From contig CM038916.1 in the NCBI GenBank assembly GCA_021904315.1, positions 7,095,065 through 7,159,064 of the forward strand: 64,000 nucleotides of DNA, given 5' to 3'. The position numbers were made by a program, and so were the translations under genes. The notes beneath the pieces are model-generated. The model did no database searches. It saw only the letters and a list, made by a program, of their open reading frames with translations, and had not been told where the DNA came from. This DNA is from Sphagnum magellanicum (Eukaryota; Streptophyta; Sphagnopsida; Sphagnales; Sphagnaceae). Below, piece after piece: positions 1-13,065 of the stretch (its first letter is position 1; every line of letters begins with the position of its first letter).

Positions 1-830
1 CCTTTCATGCTTGTTCCAAAGAATACATGATGTCCTCCTTGTTGATTTACATTATTATCTTACTTGTTGTACATTGTTAAGAAAGTGAAAGCATGAATAG
101 GGGGATTGTTTGGACTATCACACTTGTAATTATTCTGGATTACATACAAATGTAAAATTTAAAGCCATATTTGAAATTAACATTATCAAATTTTGTCATA
201 GACTTTAATGGGACTCATCATAAAAAAATTGGATGGATTCGAAGAAGATTATGGACTCATAATGGACTTTTGAAATGACAACATTACACCTGTCACATAG
301 AGAAAATGAAAAATGTGAATTCAAAAAATACATCAAAGTAGTGTCAAAATAGAAATAAATAAATAAAACATCATTAAATGAAGAATTGATTAGTGAAGTG
401 CATTGAAATTTTCCATATATATATATATATGTAAATGATGTGATTGTTATAAATTTTATCCTTGGGAGTCCATTTCACATTAAATTTTTTAATCTTTTGC
501 ATGGATCTTTTAATCAATCACATGTTTAAAGATATTCATAGGTTGGTTTATTAATATTTATGATTAAAATCATAGGGGATAATTATAGGATTTATGGTTT
601 GATAATTGTTAAAATTGTAAAAAAATCGCTAGTGTTAGATTATGGACTTTGAAATGCCACTTTTGAGATACCTAACCATGTTTTTTCCCTAGATATCATA
701 CTTACAACTAACAATCAACAACATTTATTGAAATAATTATTTTTTAAAAAATGGGGTTCAACAAACCCATTTTGAATATTCTAGATTTTGACATGATGAT
801 TTGACTATGTTAATTTTTATTTTTTCAAAA
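1..830. other. AT-rich intergenic DNA, no gene seen
   Basis: Very AT-rich sequence with frequent stops in all frames. A short TA run sits near 415-431. I see no coding exon, RNA gene or recognisable transposon protein here. Confidence 0.6.
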
Positions 831-831
831 A

Positions 832-900
832 TCATTATGGTAGTGCAATGGTTAAGATTGCTCTATGTGAAAAACAAATGCAAGGTTCAACTTCCCTAAA
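832..900 (+). mobile_element. tRNA-derived SINE head (candidate)
   Basis: A box-A-like element (TAGTGCAATGG, 841-851) fits the RNA polymerase III consensus TRGYNNARNGG at every position. A box-B-like element (GGTTCAACTTC, 884-894) fits GGTTCRANNCC at 10 of 11 positions, with a spacing of 32 bases. No cloverleaf with paired acceptor stems is visible, so this is more likely a SINE head than a tRNA gene. The following 60 bases are T-rich, and the 3' limit is unclear. The call rests on promoter-box similarity alone. Confidence 0.45.
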
Positions 901-3900
901 TTTTGGCATAATGAATTCACATTTATTTCTTTATTTTTTTGTTTATTATTTTCCTTCCTTATAATTAATTGCCATCAAACATCAATCAAAGGTCAGGTAT
1001 ACATACATTTTTTAACATTTCTATTGTATTTTATTTTCCATTGTGAATATGAATAAATTAGAACCCACATAACACCACCAATCCCACCTAAAGGAAAACA
1101 TTATGTAGTACCTAGGCAACTTCAACACAAAATATATTATTTTTCCTTTTGCTGAATTTTTCAACAAAAAAAAAAACTTTATGTTGAAAATTCAATCAAA
1201 ATGTAATAAAGCAGCCAAACTTGAACCCACACCCTATCTAACAAAGTAACATAAACTATGATAAATTTGAGCGAAAGGACAACATGAAACTTGTGAGATG
1301 TCTAATGATTTTATTGTATTTAATCTTTATTTGCCAAAATTTTCAAAATCAAAAACTTAAATGTTGAATCATAAACTTAACATCATATTAATCATTTGGC
1401 ACATTAATGTCAAAATTGCCCAAGTACTATGGTACAAATGTGGTAGAATGGGAGCTTAAAACCATTTAAATGTTATATATTAAGTTGGAATGAACATTGC
1501 ACATCATACTTTTTTCACAATATTTTATTCCTTGAACAAATACTAGAGTTTTCTTCAATTACCTTTAACTTTTCTATATTATTCTTGTACAATTATCACT
1601 TGTTTTTTCTTAAGGAATTTTTTATGTCGCCAAGTCACATCATACATAAAAAGATGTAGAAAAAGTGGCAATCATGCTTACAAAGATTTAGCCAAATTTG
1701 GCTATAAAAGAGATATGAAGCACAAATATTTAATCTTTTTTTTAATATTTTGGTTGTACATATTGAAAAACAAATATTAAAAATCTAGAAAATTTTCTTT
1801 CTTTCATTTTTGGCAATTGAAAACCTCCAAAATCATTTCATTATTTTATTTTGTTTTGGTAAAATGTCATCATTAAAAAAATGTTGGTTATCACTAAGTG
1901 AAACTTATAACCATCCATGATCGATCCTATAATGTCATCAAAACCTAAATTTAATTGATTAGGGTGAAACCCTAATATGTCTATTTCAATGTATATGTCC
2001 ATATGAAACCAACCACGATATGATGTTGATGAATATTTCAAACTTTGACATTCATTATGATAAAACATGTATGTCAAGACTAGACTATGCAACTAGATGT
2101 CCTTTGGAATTAATGTAAAATTACATTACAACTTATTCACAAAAATATTATATATATTCAATGAGTTCCATTATAATTGCAAAATAGTTATATATGTTAC
2201 CATTTTAACATTAAAATATGTACCCATTATACAAATTCGATCAAAATCATTCAATTTTATTTGTAAATGGCATAAAAGTTGTTACAAGTAATCAAAATGT
2301 AATTGATGTGCAACTAAAATTCAATGCATAGTTAATGTAACTCAACTATGTTTCAACCAAAATAGGCAAAGGCAAGTGACATATGGCTATAGCTTTTATT
2401 AGATCCTAGAACTTACATCAATGGTTATCATGCACTTGTGCCTAGTGTCAAAAAATTCTAAAGGATGAACAAAGAGAGAATTATTCTCTTTAATTTGAAG
2501 CTTCTTGCAAAAGAACTAACATATGTGTTAGATAACATCCTTTTTGATTTATGGCTTTTAGTTTTGAAAGTAAGACATTCAAATCAAGAAAAACAATTCA
2601 TTCTTGTTTATATAACATGGAGTGAAAACATGTAATTTTTTGTTTTTGGTTTGAGTAAAATTTTGGTTGTTTATTTGTTTATTTTATTGATTGATTGAAA
2701 CTAACAAAGTTTTATTCTTGACAATTCTATGAAGTTTTAAGTACTTGTTTTATAGTGTAATGAGTATAAATATTCATTCAACACTTATGTCGTTTTGTGC
2801 ATTTACAATATTGTCCATTGTTCTTATGCATAAGAATATTATGTTGTAAAGTTGTTAGATTTTATACAACTATAATGAATTATTGATTATGAAATTTGAT
2901 GATGCAAGTCCCAATGCATTCAAATTTAATACACTTTTATGCTAAGACAAATAATGTGAAAATAAGTTTACATATACATGTGTGGAAATTCAATACCAAT
3001 GTATTCAAATTTTGTTTAAACACCTTTGAATTTAAATATTTGTGTGTAAATGTGAAGCTTGTAGTTTAATCATTGTATATATGGTTATGATGTTTTGTTT
3101 GTGTTAAATTTTGGTGACAAGTTAAACATGTGACATTGTGCATATGTTGTTCATAATTTGAAGTGTAATTGGAAGATACAACTATTCAATTTTCATAATA
3201 TGGACAAATGTTAAACCAAACAAGAGTGAAAGGAAACGAGCAAATTTGGTTATATAATGTCGTTGTGATGTGTTGTTTATATTGCATTTCAATGATAAAT
3301 TAATGATGTCATTATATACTATACATTGATTATTGATTGCATTACAGTTGTGAAAAACTCCTACTTAGTTTTAAGATATGAACATTAAATTATCTTTCAC
3401 ATTCCAATGACATTATTCTTGCATTCATTGTGCAAACATCATTCCACATTTGGCAACTATGAAAATATATGCCAACTTTTGACCAAACACAAATTGACCT
3501 ATTAACATTAAATGGCAATAGATATTTGATAAGTCATTTGATAACAATAGTTTTAACAAGTTGTAGCTTAACACTATATATATTATTGGAAAGGACCATG
3601 AATCCTAAAAAATGTTCATGAATATTGTATTTTTCAACATTAAATAGTAATATATATAATTATATAGCAAGATGTTTATTATTATTTATGCAATGGACTT
3701 ATGCAATATGTTTCACAATGCATAATTATCATTACCAATAATTCCAATGGGCAAAAAATAATATTATTCATAAATGGACGTGTTAGTTGCAAAATAGTTC
3801 CATCAACAAATTGATAAGTCACAAAATTTAGAATTACATTAGTTGAATTTCAATTGTAACATAATACCATTAGCAAAATTCATTAATTGCATAAAAACAA

Positions 3901-5690
3901 TTCAATAATGCATTAGTTGCAAGTTAATTATAATGGACATCAACAAATTTTGTTTGTTGATGGATGAATAAAAAGTTATGTATGCATACATGGGTGTTTT
4001 GCATAAGAATCTTACATGGACACTTTAGTTGCAATGTAATTGCATTGAATTGCACAAAGTTGAACATGTCTTTCGTAAATATACATTTCCATGTAATATG
4101 ATGCGTTACATTTGATCCAATTAGTGCAACTTGTTTGATAGCACTCACATTGTTAAAATACCTAAAATTGTAAATGTTTGATGTGATTTTGAAATCCTAT
4201 ACAAGCCAGGTTGCAAAACCCTTTATTTTCAATGACTATAAAGAAACATGAACATATCCATGGTTTCATTTCAATAGGCATCATTTGAATGAAAATTTAT
4301 TTATTTTAATTATAAAATCCATTTTTAAAGTTTCACAAGAACTTGAATGAATTTTCAAAAAATAGAATAATAAATAAAATTGTTGTTTAAATAGTTGATG
4401 GAACCAAGCATATAACTATTTGTAATGGGGAAAGTTGCACTACAAAAATAAGATATTGATTAAAGTGCTAAAATAATTGGTCAAGAAAAGAGGTTTAACT
4501 ACATGTTGTAATTATTTTTTAAATCATTTTATTTTTAATTATATTACTTTTTTGGTTGCACATTAAGTTCTTGGTTTAACATATTGAATTTTAAATACTT
4601 CATTATAATTTTTTTGGAGGCTAAACTACATGTATTTTGAAGCATGAAATTCATTTTTTAATCCCATCCTTTAGTAAAATCATTGTCTATCTATCAAATT
4701 CAAGTCGCCATTGCAAAGAATTTGCCAACTCCATTTTTGTTTGGAGTACAAAAAAAATTGTCATGAATTGCTAAATCTTTCACATTTGCAAACTATTTCT
4801 TGTTACAATTGGTGATTCTTTGCTCACCTATTGTTTTTCATATTGTATTGGTTTGTTTGAGGAACATGTGGATTTTGCATTTACATATATTTACAACTTG
4901 TTGCAGGAACCATGGATGGAGTTAGAAGTTGAAACAAGATGAAATCCATGTCCAATATTGGAAATTGGAAGTTGCGAAAGTTGGTTATTTTTAACTTTTT
5001 TGTTTGGTAGGATTGCTTCAAAAAATTCATGTGTATCATGGCTTGCATAAAGTGGGATCAATAGGTCTACTTGAATGGCTTAAAGTAACTAGAAATTGTG
5101 ATCAATCATTGAATGCTAGAAAGAAAGAAGATGGATCCACTTAGTGAAATGGGAAGAAGAAAGAAGACATATTTAAGTTGACCGTTTCTTTCTTGGAGGC
5201 AAAACGAGTCCACCATAGTTCTATTGAAGTGAAAAACAAGATTGCACATCTAAAAAACAATTATGTGATGCAATGGATTTCATGCACACAATAGGTGAAA
5301 GATTAAACATCATTGAGTAATGGATGCGTATTAATTGTATTAGAAATTAAGTACTTTTATTATGTCATTTTGTTGAAAAGATTTATGTTAATTTCATGGA
5401 GGATAGAACATCAACAAACCCACCATATATAAGTTATTCAAGTGATGACATTATGCCAAAATCTTGATTTTATGACCACATATATGGTTGCATTTGTAAT
5501 CGTATGTGCCATTAATGACTATGCATGATTACATGATTATGTAATTGATCACACTTGTCATTTTTATTGTCTAGTTGCAAATGTGGTCATAGTGAGAAAC
5601 ACCATTCCATGATATTTATGATTGTGGTCATGCTGAACACATGACTACATATATGATTGGACATATGATTGTAAATATAGTTATAAACAT
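901..5690. other. AT-rich intergenic DNA, no gene seen
   Basis: About 4.8 kb of AT-rich DNA with only short chance ORFs. Around 1,200-1,265 the minus strand has a weak GGTTCAAG-type box B that could be another old SINE, but the A box is poor. No protein-domain signal was recognised. Confidence 0.55.
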
Positions 5691-5699
5691 GATGGATTA

Positions 5700-6950
5700 T
5701 AAACATGGCACATGGTCTCTACTTAGTTTAGCTACCTAGCCTAAACAACTTAATGGATCAACCTCCTTACCTACCTAGCTAGTGGTTTTTAATTAAAGAT
5801 TAGTTGACCTACCCACCTTACCTAGTTACTTACTAATCAAATTTTAATGAAAAATCACCACAATTTTTTGAAAATGAAATATTTTCTAAATTATTTTTAA
5901 AAATTGTTTGTGTAATAGTGACTAAAAATGTTTGTTTGGAAAAGGTGTTGTCACATGTGGTTACAATTTAAAAAGTTACTTCAAATAATGTTGCTAGTCA
6001 AGTTGAACTCCACATTAGCTCCATCAAGAAATTGAAAAAAAAAAAACATTACTACCTACCCACCCAACAACCTCCATGTCTACCTACCCACCTTACCATA
6101 TACCTTATTTCCATTAACCCTATAATACAGGTTAACCATAGGTTAGGTTAACCCCCTTAATGCACATATAAAGGTTACATTTAGAAGGAATTGAGCCCTT
6201 CACCTGAAAATTAAAAAACTAAGTTTTTACCAATGCACCACACATTCATAAAATATTAAAATTTTGTCAACCTATTATTATAAACATGCATTTTTTTGAC
6301 ATTTGTTTACATTACTAATTATGTAAAAAAAAGGTAATAAATAAGTATTCAAGATAATAGGATTAGGTAAATAATTGGAAACTAATAGATACCATCTACC
6401 CATTTAATATTACCTACCAATCCACCTATGTTGACCAATGCCTAACCTAACTATGTACCTAGCTTCACCTAACCAACTAGCCTATATAACTTAGGTACAT
6501 GTACGTTAACCTAGTAGGTACATTAAACTAGTTGGTAGGTTCATTAACCTAGGTAGGTATTTTAGCCTAAGTATGTATGTTGAACTAGATAGGTAGGTTA
6601 AACTAGGTAGGTGTACATTAAGCTAAGTAGGTATTCTAGGTGAGGAGGCTTGCTAGGCTAGGTAAGTATGCTAAACTAGGTTGGTTTGTTAAGTTAAGTA
6701 GGTACTTATGTTGACCAATGTTTAACCTAACCTAGCCCAATCAACTAACCTATATAACTAGTTTAAAGACCTATTTAGTCTAATTTAGTTTAACTACCTA
6801 CCCACCTACTTAATTAAACTAAGTAGGTGCATTAAGTTAAGTAAGTATGTTAGGTTAAGTAAATGTGATAGGCTAGGTAAGTTATTTAGCCTAGCCTACC
6901 TACCCAACTTAAGTTACCTACCTAGCTTAATTTACCTAGCTACCAATATA
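5700..6950. repeat. Degenerate ACCTA / TAGGT repeat field
   Basis: The motifs ACCTACCT and AACCTA recur on the plus strand at about 5,730-5,830, 6,050-6,110 and 6,400-6,480. From about 6,490 to 6,700 the complementary forms TAGGTAGG and TAGGTT dominate, with irregular units of about 22-26 bases. A longer block near 6,427-6,491 (ttgaccaatg followed by taacctaac) recurs at about 6,708-6,761, 281 bases later. The field is self-complementary and could fold into long hairpins. It looks like an old, diverged tandem repeat. Confidence 0.7.
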
Positions 6951-6959
6951 ATTAATGTA

Positions 6960-9830
6960 GATGACCAAAATTGGAATTGGTCAAAATTTAATGGGGAAGG
7001 AATGGGGAATTTATATATTGTAGTCATATTAGAGCTTTAATCATGTAGTCACATATATGATTAAAAGTAGTCACGTCATATTGTACATAGTTTTGTAATC
7101 ATGATCATGATTAATCAAATAGGACACATTGGTTCACATGACTACATGATTAGATTTAGGGCATGTTGCAAAATGTTTTAATCGTGAAAATCACATTTTG
7201 GCATAGTGTGGAGTGGACATAGAAGACATTCTTTTAGGATTCCTTACTTAAGTACCAACCTTTGACAAAACTTGCAAATGATTTTGTAGGTGAAGGATAT
7301 TTTGAAAATGAAAGGGAAACATTTGACTTTGGTGAAATTGATCTTAGAATAGAGGTTTTGACATCCACAAACCTTGCTATTGTGTGCACATAAATGATAT
7401 GACATTTAATTGTAATAACTTTGGAATAAAAATCTATCAAGCTAGTAGATGGGGCAATGGAAAAAACAAAAAACCTTTTGTATTTGTTGAAACATTCATT
7501 AATATTTCCAACTTGAAGATCATGCTATTGGTGATAAAAAGTTAAAATTGGGATGTGATTGGCAACAAAAGACTTATGAGCTCCGAAGTTGAATGCTTGA
7601 TTTCTCCATGGAAATTCAACATGAAGATTGACAATTAAAATTCATAGTTGCAATTGGAGCTTGCACATTTGAAGGTGCAAGGTGAAAGTTCAAGTGCATA
7701 ATATGTTATAAAAGTTTTGATGCGGGTCATTTGTTGAATAATAGATATTGGTATTTCTTTTGCATGTGTTTGCTTATGTTGTAATGGAATATCATGTAAC
7801 ATCCAACTTGGGTGCAATGACATTAATAAGAACCATAATTGATAGTAACCATTGTTTTGTTTTCATGTTTTAGTGTCAAAAATTATATTAATGTTGCAAG
7901 TTATTCAAAAGCACTCATGGCAATGTTTATAATATATTATGGAAACATGTGATATGATTTGGATTAAATTTAATGCGGATAGAATATTGAAAAAATTCAT
8001 TAAACACCATAATCAATGTTTTAAAAACATTGTAAAACCTTTTATTGGTGAGGAGATTCTTTAAACATATTTTTACATTGTAGTATAATGCAACATCTTG
8101 TAAGGTCATATAAAATTTTGAATTTTTTTTCAACTTACAAATGGGAATTCATAATATATTTAAAAAATATTGAATAATCATTCGCCAAAAGGACTCAACA
8201 TTGGTTTTTATTATCCTATTTGCACCCATTTGTGAATTGAAAGTCATAAATTTACAATTTTTTCCTCTCAATCGATTTTTTCATCTATATGAACAATGAC
8301 ATAATGTGGGATGTGGTTTATAATTATAACCAAAGATTTTATGTGAAACCTGTGTGTGGAAAACAACTAAATCAATTTTACCAAAATATAACACACATGT
8401 ATATGTATTGAAATTTTAAAAAAACTGAACATGAATTGAAATCATGTGTAAATGTATTTATATTATTGAATGGTACATGTTACATATTTCAATGGAAAGA
8501 AAACACAGATCTTTTGATGTACTTATTTTTGCCTTAAAAGTATAATCATTTGATCACCCATAAAATTTCAAATTTTCACCATTTTCATCATCATGATCTT
8601 CATTGCCTTGTTAAGAGTCTCATACTAAATCATATAAATTCTCAAGGAAAAAGTTATGTAGTACATAATAAATCTTGATCAACAACCCACTTTTGTTGTG
8701 ACCTTAAATTGAATACCGTAGTACACAAACAATTTCAACATCAATTAAATTATTTTTATTTTTCCAAATTTTCGAAAAAATATTTACTACTTGTGCCAAA
8801 TTTTCAATAATTATTATAAAATAAAATTCTAAAATATTTTGATTGTTGGGTTTGAATTTCAAACCTATTGCTTCTAGAAGTTAAGAATGTGATAGTCTAG
8901 ACACACTTAGACTGTCTCCCAAAAACAAAAGTTCATGTTTATTATTTTATATGAACATTACTTGCCAAAAATTTCAGAATTAAAAAACCAACTACTGAAG
9001 TTAAGATAATAAATTTAATTAATTATATGGTAGTTCATTGTTGAATTCATTTAGGTATTACAATACACAATTGATTTTTTAAATGGGTAAGTTGCATTTT
9101 TAGAATGAAAGGAAACACAAAGTTTGTTTTGGGATTGGGCTATGATGTGGAGTGGAAGTGTTTTGGAATGAAATGAAAACTTTCCCAAGGTTCCCAAATT
9201 GAACTCCCATTTTGAAAGTTGGAAGTATCAAAGTGTACCAAATTGTTGCAACAAGGTTTGGGACACCAAACTAATGTTGGGTAGTTATATGTCTATGTAA
9301 TAACCTATGGTTAAAGTAATATTGATTTTTTTTTGACATAACTTATGATTTCAGTTAATTGAAAATTATCAAATCAAACATATCTACAAATAATTATAAA
9401 TGAAATCATGAATTAAATGAAAATGGTTATGTATAAATCATTTTTTCGGCATCCATACCTTGATAGTTAAATGAACTTCTAAGAAAAAATGCCACTTTGA
9501 TGTAGCTATCATGGAAGGTTATAAAATATACGAGAAGGAGGAGAATGGTGGCTTGTGAGTTTGTCATTTGTTTGTGCATCGATTTGGTTTTAAATGTGTT
9601 AGTGCCTTTTTTTCTTGGTTTGTGCATTTTAACATATTTATGAATTCAATTTAAAAATCTTGTTCTAATTCAATTTTGAAGCTTTTGCATGTGCTTCTTG
9701 TTTTTATGCATGGAATTAGGGAGTGCACCCAAGGTTTTAAAATCCTTTTAAGTGCATAATATCATAAAATTTACCTCAATATCTTATAACAAGCCTTTAA
9801 GGGCATGTCAACTTTAATACGAACTCACCA
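6960..9830. other. AT-rich intergenic DNA, no gene seen
   Basis: Gene-free by inspection. Several short open stretches (for example 7,210-7,440) have no recognisable domain and are interrupted in all frames. Confidence 0.55.
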
Positions 9831-9834
9831 TCAT

Positions 9835-9984
9835 TACTACAAAATGTGGGTGTAGTTCACTAGTCCTCGTTCAGTAGACCAGTGAATTCATTACTTCCCC
9901 ACTAGGTCATGTTCATTATAACCAATGAATTCATTCATAATCTAGTGAAATTATTTGGCGTATAGGGACACCTTTGTTGTAGTG
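9835..9984. mobile_element. CACTA-type MITE (150 bp) with 3-bp target duplication
   Basis: The left end reads TACTACAAAATGTGGGTGT. The right end, on the opposite strand, reads CACTACAACAAAGGTGT, so the ends are imperfect terminal inverted repeats of the CACTA superfamily type, with the left C changed to T. The element is flanked by CAT at 9,832-9,834 and CAT at 9,985-9,987, the 3-bp duplication expected for CACTA elements. Inside, TTCACTAG near the left end is answered by CTAGTGAA near the right end, giving a second inverted repeat. It has no coding capacity, so it is non-autonomous. Confidence 0.68.
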
Positions 9985-9987
9985 CAT

Positions 9988-11190
9988 GTTAATTTTATTA
10001 TGAAATTGTTTGGTTTCAATTTGAATATGTAGATGCTTTAAGCTTTGGAATCAACCTTTTAACACACCTATGCAATGTTATACCATAGTATCTGGGTGGT
10101 TTTGGCATAAATTAAATTATTTAAAACTTTGCCAAAAATTTTAGAAAAAATTCAACCCTTTTGTTGAAAATTTTAAAAACACATTCAAGCTACCAACTAG
10201 TTTTGAACCAAGGACTTATTTGACCAACTCAATTATTTTACATCCATGTGACCACTAACGCAGTGAAATATCTTAAAAATACTAATGTATTTTATTACAT
10301 ATATTACACATATGTTGAAAATTTCAAAATTAAAAAAATAATTGCTGAACCATAAATTATGGATTAAATTAATTATTTGATAGAGAATTGTTAAAGCTGC
10401 CCATGTACTATGGTATTTTAATTTGAAATCTTGCCAACCATGTATTGAATATTGCATTCAATGGTTGTGTAGTTATGGGTTGTTCGTAAGCTAAAATGTA
10501 AATCACTAAACAAGGATAGGAATATTCATCCAACATGTGGTTTTTTGTCACAAAAATAATTCGTCAAATTCATTTAGAGCTTTGAATTTGTGAATACTCA
10601 TAAGTCATCATGATTAGACTTTAGGAAACCAACAAGCACATGCAATATTCTACCCTTGTAGTCACAAACAATTAATCATTGTTAAAATAACATAATATTT
10701 TTTCAAAAGTAATAATTTTCACCATATTTAATGGGTCTAGTTGCAAGAAGGATATAAATTCCATCTACAATACAGACAATTGAAAGAAACACAAGAAAAA
10801 TTCAATTTTCGTAATAACATGTTTTTGTTAACAATGAGCCACTTGATTGTTTTAGACTTCATGGATTAAATAACAACAATGTATTGATTAATGAATATCT
10901 TTACTATACCTTAAAACATTCCAAACATATTGCATGCATTTATAATGGAAATTGTGTTAACATAGTGATCAAACCTATATGAAACAACCATAAATTGTAA
11001 GTGTATTAATGCTTGTCCTATTATAAAATTGTTATGAAAAATGTGATGGGTTTGTATCAATTATAGGATTCTTTTAAAACATGAAATGAACATCTTGATT
11101 TTTACTTGAAATGTTCATATAACAAATTTAAAATGATGGATTGAATTTTTTTTGAGGTTCTTGGAACCTTTAGTCTATCTTTCAAAGTAC
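9988..11190. other. AT-rich intergenic DNA, no gene seen
   Basis: No coding exon recognised. A minus-strand stretch at about 10,180-10,260 carries a GGTTCAA-type box B with a poor box A, and is only a weak SINE candidate. Confidence 0.5.
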
Positions 11191-11192
11191 CT

Positions 11193-11420
11193 TCATGCAC
11201 TAATGCCCATATATAGCACATGGAGACTATTAATTAACCCATCTTCAATTGAATCATTGTCATAAGGATTGTCTTGTGAGGAATCAAGGCTTTGAACTTT
11301 CAATTCTTCGATTCCATCATTGCTATTAATACAATCTTTCGACGCATGGGCAAATGATTTTGTAATGTATAATCTTTCCAACTTTTCAAGGATTTTCTCT
11401 TGCTCATTTCTTCTTGGCAT
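11193..11420 (-). pseudogene. Unidentified acidic ORF fragment
   Basis: An open minus-strand stretch begins near MPRRNEQEKILEKLERLY and continues with an acidic, serine- and aspartate-rich segment to a stop at 11,193. The composition (charged helix, then a DS/ED-rich linker) resembles the N-terminal part of some plant DDE transposases. I cannot name the family, and nothing recognisable continues downstream. It directly abuts the C-rich insertion at 11,453. It could also be a chance ORF. Confidence 0.25.
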
Positions 11421-11452
11421 CATTATATAACTAGTGTGAACTTGGTGCATAA

Positions 11453-11541
11453 TGCACCTATCGAACTTCCCCCCGCCCGTGCCCCCCCCTTGGTTCGTGT
11501 TAACCCCCCCCCGTTCGGTCCTTCCTCGCCCGTCCCCCCCG

Positions 11542-11574
<33 letters not shown>

Positions 11575-11600
11575 CTGTTGGCCCCCCCTTGTCAGTTGGG
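11453..11600. repeat. C-homopolymer / C-rich low-complexity block
   Basis: This block is extremely C-rich amid AT-rich DNA. Several runs of 6-9 C lead into 7 C (11,534-11,540), one G, then 32 C (11,542-11,573). The minus strand is therefore a long G tract able to form G-quadruplexes. The length of the homopolymer is unlikely to be exact in any assembly. Confidence 0.85.
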
Positions 11601-11640
11601 TAATAACTGTCACAGAAAATAAAACCCATCAAAAAAAAAA

Positions 11641-11732
11641 AAACAAAGGTCCAGGCACCAAGTGTGACACCGCAATGGTGTCTATCTGTCTGTCCGGGCA
11701 GTGCCTGGAAACTGCCCAGACAAACAGACAAA
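11641..11732. repeat. Compact block of nested inverted repeats
   Basis: Three inverted repeats are packed into 92 bases. A 17-nt arm at 11,686-11,702 pairs with 11,711-11,727 with two mismatches around an 8-nt loop. GACACC at 11,666-11,671 pairs with GGTGTC at 11,677-11,682. CCAGGCA at 11,651-11,657 pairs with TGCCTGG at 11,702-11,708. Both mismatches in the long stem are G against A, as expected from C-to-T decay. The function is unknown. It may be the end of a transposon or a structured RNA. Confidence 0.6.
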
Positions 11733-11739
11733 CATTGTA

Positions 11740-12500
11740 GCTTTAATATATAAGATTACATTTGTGACAACTATGAGCACAACCTAACTAACCTGTTATG
11801 GGTATGGTGAGAAAATCTTCAAACTTTTCACAAAACAAGAATCTTATTAAGCTCACAACCAAAAATTAAAAAAACAAGACAAGTTCAAAACACCAATTAT
11901 GATACAAATTTGACTTTAAAGATTATGACATTGTAACAAGAATTGATAAGACCAAAAAAATAACCTACATGAAACAAGTAGAATTACACTAAATGTGGTT
12001 ATGAATGTTCATATGTTTGAAGCAATGAAGGAGTGAAGTTTGCACTTGAATGTGTGGTTCCAACAAAAGTAAAGTTCCCATGTGAAGAGAGGTGAACTTT
12101 TCAGCATGGATTCACCAACATGAATCTAATGTTCAACAAAATAATCATGACATAAGTGAAAGAACCATTGTGAAAGAATCGTTGCAAGGTGTTCAAAGCT
12201 TCACCCTTGGTTACTCACATAAATCGGGGCACAAAATCAAACAAAACTTTGAATCAATCGTCAATTATGTGAACAAGGCAATCAAACCTTGAACCCCATA
12301 TTAAAATTAAAATGATTTTCCAAAATCATCGAGATTATTTGAAGGAGATAATTGGACTTGAACCTCCTATTAAAATTAAATTGATTTTCACTTTGGGAAT
12401 CCAAAGAACAACTGATTACGTTGTGGGTAGAGCACATTAGAATTAAAATTCAATTTTCCCATGACATAAATAAAATTTCATCGCAAAAATTGGGATCCAA
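11740..12500. other. AT-rich intergenic DNA with a 69-bp duplication
   Basis: No gene recognised; a plus-strand ORF near 12,092-12,292 has no known domain. A segment starting TTGAACC at 12,289 recurs at 12,358, forming an imperfect tandem duplication with a 69-base period just upstream of the ATG18b promoter region. Confidence 0.5.
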
Positions 12501-13034
12501 TTTATTTATTTTTATTGTTATTATTATTATTATTATTTTTGGGGTTGGATGCAATCAGTGTGTCTTTGGAAGAATCCTGGTCGGGGAATGGGGAGGAACA
12601 AGAATCTTGGTCAACTCAGAGGGAGAAAAGAATGGAATAATTCTGCAGTCGGTCAGTGTTGGAAGCAGAATCTAGGTCAGAATCTAGGTCAAACTCCGAG
12701 GAGGGCGGAGAATCGTCAGTCAATCTCTCTCTCGTTCTCTCTCTCTTTCTTTCCTTCGGGGGAAGGAAGGGAGGAATCTGGGTGGATTCCGAGGAATTGG
12801 GTGACCCATGGCTGAGGATCTTGTTAATCAAGGAGCATATTCCATCAAACATTGGGTGATGATCGATCGATCGGTGTTGCCATTTCCTCAATTGTTGTTG
12901 CCCTGATGATCTGCTCTTCCTTCTCCTCCTTCTAGGGATTTGGTTCTCGGCGAGGACTCGACGTTTCTCCATAGGTATCGTCTGAGGAAGTCCAGAGAAA
13001 GAGAAGAGTTGAGAAGAGAAGAGAGGTGACGAGA

Positions 13035-13065
<31 letters not shown>

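Noticed and set aside
11423-11731. Pro- and Gly-rich ORFs over the C-rich block (both strands)
   Set aside because: They are translations of homopolymer runs and low-complexity DNA, not genes.
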